Source: Symbiodinium natans
Lineage: Eukaryota; Sar; Dinophyceae; Suessiales; Symbiodiniaceae
Reading direction: 5' to 3'
DNA length: 64,000 nucleotides
Assembly (NCBI GenBank): GCA_905221605.1
Contig: CAJNDS010000247.1
Location: forward strand, 315,138-379,137
Positions within the stretch are counted from its first letter, which is position 1. Each line of letters begins with the position of its first letter. Below are positions 32,880 through 42,224 of this stretch, piece by piece. The notes under the pieces are model-generated. The model saw only the letters and a list, made by a program, of their open reading frames with translations. It made no database searches and had not been told where the DNA came from. The translations under genes and the position numbers were made by a program.

Positions 32880-34429
32880 ATCCTCGGAGGACAAAAAGAG
32901 CGCCACCACACGATTGTTTAAATTACTATCTGGAGAAGCGTACAGCCCTAAACCCTCCCTAAACCCTGGCGAGACCCCTTAACCCAGAACCCTAAACCCC
33001 AAAACCAAATTTTATCCTGAACCCTAAACCCTGAGCCCAGAATCCTGCATCCTAAGCCTCAGGTCCTATAGCCTTTAACCCGATGAAGCCTGAACCACCA
33101 TGCCTTTCTGCCGCGACCGATTATGAATTTGGCCCGTGTCGTCCACCACATCTGCGTCTTGGTTTTTATTTCGGGTTTCGGGTTTAGGAATGGGATATAA
33201 AGCTCGCTCGAACCTGCCTTGTCCCAGACTCCTCCGCCAGCACGCAATGGCAAACTCGACACCCTGAGCACCCTAGACTTCTCCTAAACCTCTGACCTCT
33301 CCCTCCCCTCCCCCAGGTAATGCTCTTGGGCCCTGGCTGGTAGCCTTGTGCCACAGGGGCTTCCCAACACCTGGGACTCGAGGGTTTTTGGGACCCAGGG
33401 CTGGTCATCCCACTGTTGTTGCGCAGGGTTTGTTTAGGGCTTATAGGGTTTAGGGTGGGCTTCATGCTCTTGCCGGAGCCTGCAAGGGTCATCCACTGTC
33501 AAGGTTCAGGGTTTATAGGGCCCCAAACCCAAAACCCTATAGTTGTTGACCCTGGAGCTAAAAAGCAGCAGTTGGAAGTTGGGGCTTTCGACTTCATCAT
33601 GGGCGCCTCTTGGGTGCCCTGAGCTAGAACAACAAGTATACTATAGAACATTATGGAGACCAGGGGGCCCTAAACCCTCCGTAAACCCTGTAAGGGACCT
33701 TCCCCGACAAAACAATAAACATGCATAATGGTTGCGTATGCAGATATATGTAAATGTACATATATACACATACACAATAGTAGAAAGCCAGGAAGCTTGA
33801 AAGTGTCGAATGCCGCTCCTACAGTTGGTTCAATCACGTGTGAGAGGGTGACGGGTAAGGTGGCATTACAAGGGGCCCTTCAATTAGATCAACCCGAGAG
33901 GAGTCTCAAAGCCATAAAACCCCGACCGCTGAATTTAAACTAAAGCTATGAAACTCCAAACGCCCTTCCTACGCGCTGATGTTTCCTTGCGCCGTCTGTG
34001 ATCCGTAAACCCTTAATATGCCCTAAACCTGAACCCCCAACTCTAAACCCTGAACCCTAAACCGCCTTCCGCGGCCCGCCGCATCTGCGGCGGCCTTCTG
34101 GTGCAGCGAGCCAGCGAGCACCTCCATAATGCTTCCGGTTTTTTTAAGGGTGTAGAAAGATAGATATCTCTAGGTGAGCTTACAACCCAAACATCCGCAG
34201 GATACAAGGAATGGCTTCGGGTTGAGGATTGCAGAAACATAGGTTGAAGAACTGTCAAGCATCAACAATTTCAGCTCTGGTCGTCGCCCACTGCAAGCCT
34301 CCTCCTTTCAGGCACTCTGGCCTACGAGTCTGTTTTGTTAATGTACGTATTGTAGTATCATAGCCTCCTAAGAGCATTGTTTAAATGCTTTACGAAAGAT
34401 CGCCATCTTAGTATCCTGAGAAGCAGGAT

Positions 34430-34430
<1 letters not shown>
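32880..34430. other. No gene supported outside R2
   Basis: Degenerate CCCTAAA-type patches (about 32945-33080 and 34005-34065), G+C-rich mixed sequence and repeat R2. The short frames have no recognisable features. Confidence 0.5.
33560..33862. repeat. Dispersed repeat R2, copy 2
   Basis: Partner of 25559-25885, about 8 kb away and in the same orientation. This copy has a shorter TA/CA tract. Confidence 0.85.
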
Positions 34431-35120
<690 letters not shown>

Positions 35121-35132
35121 TGACGACGACGA

Positions 35133-35340
35133 CCACCTACTACCTACTACCTACTACCTACTACCTACTACCTACTACCGACTACCGACTACCGACTACC
35201 TACTACCTACTACCTACTACCTACTACCTACTACCCACTACCCACTACCTACTACCTACTACCTACTACCTACTACCTACTACCTACTACCTACTACCTA
35301 CTACCGACAACCTACCTACTACCTACTACTACCTACTACC
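35133..35340. repeat. 7-mer array CCTACTA
   Basis: About 28 copies of CCTACTA, with CCGACTA and CCCACTA variants, directly follow the trinucleotide array. The unit length equals that of the telomere heptamer CCCTAAA and differs at two positions. Confidence 0.95.
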
Positions 35341-35349
35341 CAAAAGACC

Positions 35350-36060
35350 ATCTAAGCCAGAAACTGAGCGAGTTGAGCCAGCGGGCATGCTTCACGCTTC
35401 CCACCCCCCTTTGCTCAAGAATCATAGGTGGGGAGTGCCAGGCACAGCAGAGTTGGATCAGAGGCTTGCTGAGCACCCTTCTACATCACTAAGCTCACTG
35501 GACTACGAACCTAATGCAACTACCCTAGAACTACTCAGGCGCTTTGAATAGAGGGCTTGGGTTGGAGCTTCGGGGAATGCGAAGCACCCGAGACCAGGGT
35601 GTACACCCTGCGGGATACTTCCAAGTGCATCTTCTACTGTGTCTGCGCGGGGCTTCAGATGCAAAGAAAGCTCTGGGCTCAGGGCTTACAACTCAGGGTT
35701 AACAGGTTAATCAGATAAGCGTCCACAAGCCCTACAAGGCCTGCGATCGACGCCAAGCGCGGCGGCAATCTGCGCGGCCAGGCTGGCAGAGCGCGGATCA
35801 GGAGCTCGCCATGCATCTGCCAAGAAGCTCAGCAAAGCATCTGACAGATGCTTTGCTGAGCTTCTTGGCAGACGCCGGCCACTCCACTTGCGGCCTCGGA
35901 AGAATAAATGGGTGTATGCTTCAGGACACTTTGCCGCTACAGGCGAGAAAAGACTCCTGAGGAGTACCCCGCACGGGAGTGCGGCTCACAATGCGGCTCG
36001 GCCGCTCAGTGGCCTGCACGCTGCAAGCAGCAGCCGCTCCTCTGGCTTCTGGAAGTCAAA
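35350..36060. repeat. Dispersed repeat R1, copy B (rearranged)
   Basis: Contains the R1 blocks GAGCGAGTTGAGCCAGCGGG (about 35366), CCGAGACCAGGGTGTACACC (about 35588), CTTGGCAGACGCCGGCCACT (about 35864) and GCGGCTCGGCCGCTCAGTGG (about 35991). Their order differs from copy A, and a palindrome lies in the middle, so it looks rearranged. Confidence 0.7.
35818..35870. repeat. Perfect 26-bp inverted repeat, 1-base loop
   Basis: Bases 35818-35843 and 35845-35870 are exact reverse complements around a single A at 35844. The arm contains AAGCTCAGCAAAGCATCTG. The sequence is the R1 block AGCTTCTTGGCAGATG, so the structure looks like a fold-back junction within R1. Confidence 0.95.
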
Positions 36061-36104
36061 CCTGCATGTCAACCTCGTGCAAACTAACCGCTACTGCTGC
36101 CTTC

Positions 36105-36512
36105 CTACGGACACAAATGACCCGTAAGCGATGCCGGCTCACCGAGTAGCAAGTTGATACACAACACCAACAAGACCTGCCCCAAAAGTCTCAAGAAGCC
36201 GTTCTCGATGCCAGCAGACAACCAGGTGCCAACATACAAATGGCGGCATTGTGTTGCCGCCAAGACCACGAGCTGGCAGCGAAGACACCTCATAAACCGA
36301 TGAAGCCCAAGTGCTTGAAGACATGGCCGAACAGAACTAAAAGCCAATGATGTTGCAGCTTTCAAAAAACACAACTCTAATTCTGCAGACTGTGACGAGG
36401 AACTAGGAACTGGATCCTCTTGTTCTGGCAGCAAAGCTTTTGTGCCATCAACAACTGTTTCATCGTCACAGCTACTTACACTTCTACTTCCTGCCAAGAT
36501 TGCGATGTACAT
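36105..36512 (-). CDS. Hypothetical protein, hydrophobic C-terminus
   Basis: The N-terminal part is acidic and Ser-rich ([20 protein letters not shown]). The C-terminal part is hydrophobic ([19 protein letters not shown]), possibly one or two membrane segments. It lies downstream of, and on the same strand as, the 37-39 kb gene, and could be its 3' exon. The annotated Met at 36512 is in microsatellite-adjacent sequence, so the start is doubtful. No family recognised. Confidence 0.35.
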   Translation of the reverse strand: MYIAILAGSRSVSSCDDETVVDGTKALLPEQEDPVPSSSSQSAELELCFLKAATSLAFSSVRPCLQALGLHRFMRCLRCQLVVLAATQCRHLYVGTWLSAGIENGFLRLLGQVLLVLCINLLLGEPASLTGHLCP

Positions 36513-36559
36513 ATATGCGTAGTATGTGTATGTTTGTATGTTACATGTGCATAATAATT

Positions 36560-36905
36560 ACTGTATATACAGATATACATATATATATATATATATACTT
36601 TTACATATATACATATATACATATATACATATATACATATATACATATATACATATATACATATATACATATATACATATATACATATATACATCTATAC
36701 ATGTATACATGTATACATATATACATATATACATATATACATATACATATATACATATATACATATATACATATATACATATATACATATATACATATAT
36801 ACATATATATATATGCATATACATACATATATATATACATATATATATATGTACATACATATATATATATACATATATATATATATACATATATATATGT
36901 ACACA
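36560..36905. repeat. TATACATA 8-mer microsatellite
   Basis: About 40 copies of ACATATAT with TA-rich interruptions. The long Tyr/Ile/His frames on both strands are by-products. Confidence 0.95.
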
Positions 36906-36976
36906 TGATGCAGTCTTGTCCAGAATCAAGCACTACAATGCAAAAGCTGCCGAGCGCAACATTCCATGCCACAATG

Positions 36977-37492
36977 TCACACAACCACCGATGAGTTTGG
37001 CTTGCACTCAATTGGAGCTTGATGAATGATCCCAACCCAGGAAAGCTGCGCGTTGCCTCCTGCAGTCTTCTGCCGTTCACCTAAACACGGAAACAGCTCG
37101 GACCGTGGTTGGAGGCCCTCCTTCCCTTCCTCCCTCCTTCTCTCCTGCCCTCCGTCCCGCCGCTCGACGGGGTGAACCGCACGAGGAATGCAGGCCAATG
37201 CTCCTGCTCCTGGTAAACGAAATCGTGAACTCCAACAGCATCTGAATCGCAGAGCGTAGCTTTTCACCCTTGGCAAAAGCGCGTCCGTCAAAGAGCAGGA
37301 CAGGAAAAACGCAGAGCTGGCTGGCATCTTCTTAAAGGTTGCCGCAGCACTGCAGGTAACGAGGACGGATGAAGTGCCCGGGGTTATCGTGGTAGTTGCC
37401 GTCATGTCATATCCCCTTGTACTCTGGAACAGCATTTGCGGAACATCATTTGCTATGCTGAATCCGGTCCTGGCAAATACCATCAGCATCAC
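36977..37492 (-). CDS. Possible downstream exon(s) of the 37-39 kb gene
   Basis: The early part reads [20 protein letters not shown] and [20 protein letters not shown], a Thr/Ser-rich stretch that could be extracellular. It fits the Cys-rich region just upstream at 37562-38155 on the same strand. After about 37250 the translation loses character (Arg/Glu-rich, low complexity). Exon limits are unknown. Confidence 0.3.
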   Translation of the reverse strand: MMLMVFARTGFSIANDVPQMLFQSTRGYDMTATTTITPGTSSVLVTCSAAATFKKMPASSAFFLSCSLTDALLPRVKSYALRFRCCWSSRFRLPGAGALACIPRAVHPVERRDGGQERRREEGKEGLQPRSELFPCLGERQKTAGGNAQLSWVGIIHQAPIECKPNSSVVV

Positions 37493-37561
37493 TCCACGGG
37501 ACTCACCATCCTCTACAGTAACCAGACACGAGTGTGTTGAACGCTTCGTAGGTTTTGAACA

Positions 37562-38155
37562 TTAGCGAAGAGAGAAATCCAAACTGATTTCAGGCAGATC
37601 GATCTGCAGGAGGGCTAGAGAAGTCTTTACAGCGACCATCCCCGAGCACTTGAAATGGGTGGGGGAGAAAGGCGATCGCGACACCGTGATTTGTGAGCCT
37701 CGGCCGATACATTCGGACTGCCTTACCATCCAACGGGCGTCATCATTGTTACACGGTTCCGTGATGATCGTGTTGCAGGTGGTCAAGTCCACGGTGGTTA
37801 CCACCACGTCCTCGCAAGTCGGGAAACGGGCGACAAGGGGCAACAGTCTGCAAAAGCATCCCCCGTCCCGGCTTTCGCCGTCCTGGCCGCTCAAAGTGTG
37901 CGGAAGCTGGAAGGTCTGCGATTCTCTGGAGTGCAAGGGAATCTCGAAGGAGAAGAAGGTCGCCTCGCAGTTGTAGCTCGGAAGGCCGCTGAAGGTCTGT
38001 GGGATGTCACTATGAAGCGTGACGTCCTTGGGCGAGAAGATGCAAACTTGAAGCGTCGCCTCCCAGGTCCAATGAGTCCAGTGCCAACAGCTCATGTCTT
38101 CAGCACACATCCTCGAGCCTGGGGCGAGTCTACTCCAAAGCTCCAGGAAGACCAA
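37562..38155 (-). CDS. Cys-rich region of a hypothetical gene, second frame
   Basis: The frame reads SCWHWTHWTWEATLQVCIFS, continues with a Cys-rich stretch (GGCFCRLLPLVARFPTCEDV and TTVDLTTCNTIITEPCNNDD) and ends at TAA near 37562. The alternating Cys and Thr suggests a secreted or surface domain. It overlaps the end of the 38092-39438 frame by about 60 bases in another frame. The switch is probably an intron or an indel near 38.10-38.16 kb, and this frame gives the better downstream protein. Family unknown. Confidence 0.45.
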   Translation of the reverse strand: MVFLELWSRLAPGSRMCAEDMSCWHWTHWTWEATLQVCIFSPKDVTLHSDIPQTFSGLPSYNCEATFFSFEIPLHSRESQTFQLPHTLSGQDGESRDGGCFCRLLPLVARFPTCEDVVVTTVDLTTCNTIITEPCNNDDARWMVRQSECIGRGSQITVSRSPFSPTHFKCSGMVAVKTSLALLQIDLPEISLDFSLR

Positions 38156-39438
38156 GGTCGGAAGTAGAAGTTTTCAGCCGAAGTGCAGGTACCCGATGTC
38201 GGCCGTTCCTTGCCGAGTCGCTGCCAACATTCCCAGCGGACGGCTGTGTTCCTCCGGCGGTCTTGCCAGTCTACAACGAGATAGTTGTGGCGGCCACACC
38301 CACTTCCGTGGTGGCCCTGCCTGTAGCCCCTTCGCCGGGAGTTGTGATTGCAGTACCAAGTCCATCGGTTGTCGGACCAGCGGTGCATCATCACCCCCTT
38401 TCGATGATGTTTGGGCACATGAACCCAGCCTCGTGCTGTCTCGACTCGGACGTCCTCTCGGCAGCCATCATCTGTCCTACCACTATAGTGGAAACGATTG
38501 TTGTCGTGGAGGTACCTGTCACATACAAGCCCAACCCAAACAATCCTCCGATCACTGTTTTCCAGCTGCACAACGATCTTGTTCACATGACGATCGAAGC
38601 GGACCCACTCATCACACCAGCTGTGACCACAGCACCAGCGGAAGTCTTTTTTGGGATCTGAAGAAATCATGGAGTAGGCCTCGTGACCTTTCTGAATGTG
38701 CCGCTCCCACTCACCGGTCTTCTCGTCCCAGGTCCCGGTAAGCTTGATATGGTTTTGACTGCATCGATCATAGGTACGCTCCACCAACTCGCAGTCACTG
38801 GTGAACCAGGGTTGCTTTCCGTACATGTCAGGGGTGGCCTTCCAAAGGGTCGTCTCGGGCATAACCGTGATGGGAACAGACACGGTGAATGTGAAGATGC
38901 CCAAGAAGCTCACCTCCACTGTCCACTTCGCGGCTATCGAGATGGTGTCATCGGCTTTGTTATTCGGGTTCTGCAGGGGGAAGGGCCCGAGGCGATCAAA
39001 CGTGACCTCGATCCCTGGATACTTGTACGGGACCTCGAATGAGATCAAACCGGCAAATAGGTCCACAGTGCCGTAGGGAGTGAGGCTTCCCACCACCTTG
39101 AAAGTGTCCTGAGGAGCTCCGGCTGTTTGAGTCGGCACCTCAACCTCCAGTCCTCCTCGACCACCAACCGCGGCAGTAATGAGCTCTCCGAGGCCCACTC
39201 CAAGCTCCACAGCAAACTCGATGGCACCGGCTCCATAGCAGTGGTCCTGGCCCACCTTACATCTCACCTTCAACTCTCCCATGCCGGACAATCCAACCTG
39301 CACGGGCCCGAACTGCACCTTGGGGGCGTGCTCAGCGTCCAACGTGAAGGCGAAGTCCTCCGTGCGGGAGCCATCGGAAGCCACCTCGTTCTGGTTGCAG
39401 AATTGGAAAGAGAAGCGATCTCCAAGTTTGAAAGCCAT
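38092..39438 (-). CDS. Hypothetical 448-residue protein, Trp/His/Cys-rich C-half
   Basis: The ATG at 39438 opens MAFKLGDRFSFQFCNQNEVA. The N-terminal ~200 residues are rich in beta-forming residues and Gly (VQVGLSGMGELKVRC, FVVELGVG-type strands). The C-terminal half is unusually rich in Trp, His, Arg and Cys (WCCGHSWCDEWVRFDRH, RWSDNRWTWYCNHN, GHHGSGCGRH). It could be a beta-sandwich followed by a metal- or glycan-binding part, but that is only a guess from composition. It is one of the longest non-repeat frames here, and its opposite-strand shadows are weaker. I recognise no family. It probably continues into 37562-38155. Confidence 0.6.
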   Translation of the reverse strand: MAFKLGDRFSFQFCNQNEVASDGSRTEDFAFTLDAEHAPKVQFGPVQVGLSGMGELKVRCKVGQDHCYGAGAIEFAVELGVGLGELITAAVGGRGGLEVEVPTQTAGAPQDTFKVVGSLTPYGTVDLFAGLISFEVPYKYPGIEVTFDRLGPFPLQNPNNKADDTISIAAKWTVEVSFLGIFTFTVSVPITVMPETTLWKATPDMYGKQPWFTSDCELVERTYDRCSQNHIKLTGTWDEKTGEWERHIQKGHEAYSMISSDPKKDFRWCCGHSWCDEWVRFDRHVNKIVVQLENSDRRIVWVGLVCDRYLHDNNRFHYSGRTDDGCREDVRVETARGWVHVPKHHRKGVMMHRWSDNRWTWYCNHNSRRRGYRQGHHGSGCGRHNYLVVDWQDRRRNTAVRWECWQRLGKERPTSGTCTSAENFYFRPWSSWSFGVDSPQARGCVLKT

Positions 39439-39442
39439 CGGG

Positions 39443-39990
39443 CAGAGTGTGGGTGACCTAGGCTGCAGCTAAACTCGTCTACTGCGCTCCTAGTCAGTCT
39501 GCCTAGTCTCAGAGATGTGAGGCAGGCTGCACACTGTCCAGCTCGTTCCTCTCCTGCTGGCTGGCTCGGCGCCGACGATCGCTGCTTGCGCGAAGGCGCC
39601 GGACCCGGGGCGCCAGTTCTGCCCCACGGGCGCTCAGGCGCCGGCTTCCGCTGGCATTGGACCCGTTGGACTCGGACTCCTGCCAGCAGGAACTTGGGGA
39701 CTTCGCGATTACGCTAGTGCCTTCTGATAGCTGCACGCCACTTATGCTTTCGCCTCATGGAACTGCCCGTCCTCTCGTTACATGACGACCCCGCAGCCCT
39801 TCCCTGCGCTCGAACATGTTGTCCCCAATCTTCTTCGAATTTTCGCGGCTGGTTGCCCTCTAAGAGTTGCCAACGCGAGAATTCTAGTCACAGTAGCAGC
39901 ATCAGACCTGCAGAAGTGTTGCCAAAGGCTGAAAATGCGAGGTGATGGCATCACTTCTCAACACCCAGGCTCACCCAGGATCCTGCAATT
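39443..39990. other. No gene supported
   Basis: Upstream flank of the 39.4 kb gene. It contains G+C-rich frames of 60-80 codons on both strands with no features. A promoter is not recognisable, as expected if transcription follows dinoflagellate rules. Confidence 0.4.
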
Positions 39991-40049
39991 CCAGAACCGG
40001 CGGGGCTTCAGCCGATGAATCTTGAGCAGCGACAGCTTGCCAGTATGGC

Positions 40050-40529
40050 CTCAAGCTGAGTCTTTGAGTTTCGATTCGGGCTCCGGGTTCATGGTTTGGC
40101 GCTTGCAAAAGAATCGAAGCAAGGAGCACATCCGGGACGGGAATCAAACCCTCATCGAAAAGATCCTGGTAGAGGTTCAGAATGCTCTGCTTCTCCTCAG
40201 CGGCGCTCATGCTGCTCGCCACTGCTCGCCCTTCCCCGTCACACTAGTGCTACACTGAAGCAATCAAACGACTCCCGGGTTTTCTTACAAGTCACATCCA
40301 AAACCGAGACGTTCGCCAACTTGGCAAATCGGCTGTCGCGGCCTTCGACCGTCTTCGAGCAGTCATCCTGGATGTCCTGCAGTTGACTTAATCTCCTTAG
40401 CAAGTACTCTGTCGTGGGGCTTCGGCCAAAGGGGTTAGGGATCGGAGCATCCTCCTTGATCGTCTGGAGCTCCTCCAAGGACACCTCCTTGCTGAAGTTG
40501 GTGAAGAAGCTGATCGACGTCCCCTGCAA
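40050..40529 (-). CDS. Host gene 1, downstream exons
   Basis: Two protein-like segments lie on the minus strand. The first, about 40523-40275, reads TSISFFTNFSKEVSLEELQT and later EYLLRRLSQLQDIQDDCSKT. The second, about 40213-40060, reads SAAEEKQSILNLYQDLFDEG and LIPVPDVLLASILLQAPNHE. Both are helical and soluble. They follow the exons at 40.64-40.97 kb on the same strand and probably belong to the gene interrupted by LTR element 1. Splice sites not resolved; family unknown. Confidence 0.45.
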
Positions 40530-40559
40530 CTGGGGCTCGTGAACATGTCAGGGATCAGG

Positions 40560-40612
40560 GAATACCCTAAACCCTAAAACCCTAAACCCTAAACCCCAAA
40601 CCTAAACCCTAA
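40560..40612. repeat. CCCTAAA patch in a probable intron
   Basis: Five to six CCCTAAA-like units lie between exon-like segments of host gene 1. Confidence 0.85.
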
Positions 40613-40643
40613 GCCTGAATACTCAGCTCTCACCCCTAAATCC

Positions 40644-40972
40644 TCAATCTGGTGGCTTGTAGGGCTCCATGGTGGCGCTCCGCTCCCAGAGCTCCACGGT
40701 GGCCATCTTTCGCGCCGCCTCACTGATGCCTTCGTCCTTCAGGAAGATGTGAAACCTCAACACGGTGACATAGAGCGACACAGGGCAAAATGGAGCGAAA
40801 CACAGCGTTCCGCAAGAGCTCCGGATCCGCCCTCCGCACTGCCTTACGCCAAACATGCCATCAACCGAGGGAGGAGCCTCCGGAACCACTCCCCGCCCGA
40901 CTCCACTCGACCCATTGCGGCAATGGCCCAGTCGGCGGAGTTCTTAAAGGCCAGGATGCTGTTGTCAACCTT
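40644..40972 (-). CDS. Host gene 1, two exons just 3' of LTR element 1
   Basis: Exon at about 40972-40849: KVDNSILAFKNSADWAIAAM, GRVESGGEWFRRLLPRLMA, followed by a GTAAGG donor-like sequence. Exon at about 40785-40647: LYVTVLRFHIFLKDEGISEA and ARKMATVELWERSATMEPYK, ending at a TGA (40644-40646) unless spliced before it. Both have strong protein-like composition in short frames missed by length filters. No family recognised. Confidence 0.5.
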
Positions 40973-40979
40973 GGGGAAA

Positions 40980-41074
40980 TTGTGTATATAAAATTATTAT
41001 TTTTGATAATAATATAATATAATACAATGTAATATAATGTAATATAATATAATATTATATTATATAGTATAATA
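40980..41074. repeat. TATAA-rich microsatellite left of LTR element 1
   Basis: An AATATAAT-type repeat directly abuts the LTR. The same type of repeat continues on the far side (46722-46855). The element probably landed inside one A+T-rich tract within an intron. Confidence 0.9.
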
Positions 41075-41299
41075 GTTGAAAGACTCAAAACTCTGATGCC
41101 TGAGCTAAGGGAACAAGGCAACAAGAGGGAGAACCACAAAGGGTTGGGGATCAACACAGCCCTCGACCCTACGTACAACCCGCTCTCAGAGCGGCCCTTT
41201 TTCATCTTGAGCCAAAGGTCAGAAGGTAAGCCATCCTGATCTGCATAACATGACTATACATACATCACTTTACAGGAAGGAAGCTCGTGATTCTTCAAC
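41075..41299 (-). repeat. 3' LTR of element 1
   Basis: 225 bases. In element orientation it starts GTTGAAGAATC and ends GTCTTTCAAC, giving short inverted ends GTTGAA/TTCAAC. It contains TTTGGCTCAAGATG (reverse complement of 41203-41216) and a GCTCT/AGAGC hairpin. Confidence 0.93.
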
Positions 41300-41309
41300 T
41301 CCCCCCTTC
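41300..41309 (-). promoter_or_regulatory. Polypurine tract of element 1
   Basis: The minus strand reads GAAGGGGGGA immediately before the 3' LTR. This is the expected primer site for plus-strand synthesis. Confidence 0.85.
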
Positions 41310-41511
41310 ATGTTTGCAGATTCTCAAGTCCTAGAGCTCATTTGAAGCTCGATTCTGGACTTCAGGAAGCAACAGCTACGAGCTCAACTCTGCAGCCAAA
41401 CCTACTGTCGATTGAAGTACAGGCTTAGCCATGTACAAATTGAATCCGGTATCTCAGGTGATCAGGCTGAAACGTAGACTCAATAAACCTTTAAGGTAAT
41501 TCTACCTGCGA

Positions 41512-41935
41512 TCTATACAAAACTACTCTCAACCGGTGCAGGACTGTGCTCAGGCGGAGTCAGAGCGGCGCTTGGGAGCAGCCGTACACTGACACAACGC
41601 AGTGCAAGGCTGAGGGCAGGCAAGGAGTGCAGAACGAGATCCTCAAGAACTCATTCAGATGACACAGGGATGATGGCTCATATCCAAGTGTCTGCAAAAG
41701 CACGATGATGGATACTGTACAAGACTACTCCCAATCAGAAGCACAGCTGTGCTCATGCAGAGTCAGAGTGGCGCTAGGCAGCAGCCAAACACCGACATCA
41801 CACAGTGCGAGATTGAGGATAGGCAGTGGTTTAGGAACGAGTTCTTCAAGAGCTCATTCGGATGACACAAGGATGAAGAGAGCGGCCGCTGGGCATCCGA
41901 GTGTCTGCAAGTTGCACAGTGATGGAAGTATCGCT
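41512..41935. repeat. ~200-bp tandem duplication inside element 1
   Basis: Two diverged copies with a period of about 202 bases share ACTACTC, CAGAGTGGCGCT-like and ACTCATTCAGATGACACA sequence. They lie in the non-coding 3' part of the element, where integrase and reverse transcriptase would be in a complete Copia. Confidence 0.7.
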
Positions 41936-42224
41936 CAGCTGAACAACCATCGCAACATTATCACCAGAGGCAATTGTAACAAAGCTTTAGGTGACGGCGA
42001 ACACACTTAGCTGGGAACATCTGGCAGATGTTTAGTAGAAATGCGCAGCAACTTTAGTGCATGAGCCCATTTCCGGATTGAAAGGGCCTTCGTCAAAGAA
42101 TTACCTTTCTCAGCTTAGCTGAATATCCTTTCGGATAATGGCGACACAAGCTTCATTATTTGCATGACACAAAAGCTTGATGCCAAGAATCACGGTTTGC
42201 CAAACTTCAAGTAAAGGCAACGCG

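Noticed and set aside
36440-37080. Long Tyr/Ile/His frames on both strands
   Set aside because: Encoded by the TATACATA microsatellite.
41161-41200. Rho-independent-type terminator in the LTR (CCGCTCT/AGAGCGG stem with a T run)
   Set aside because: The short hairpin is real, but bacterial terminator logic does not apply to this genome.
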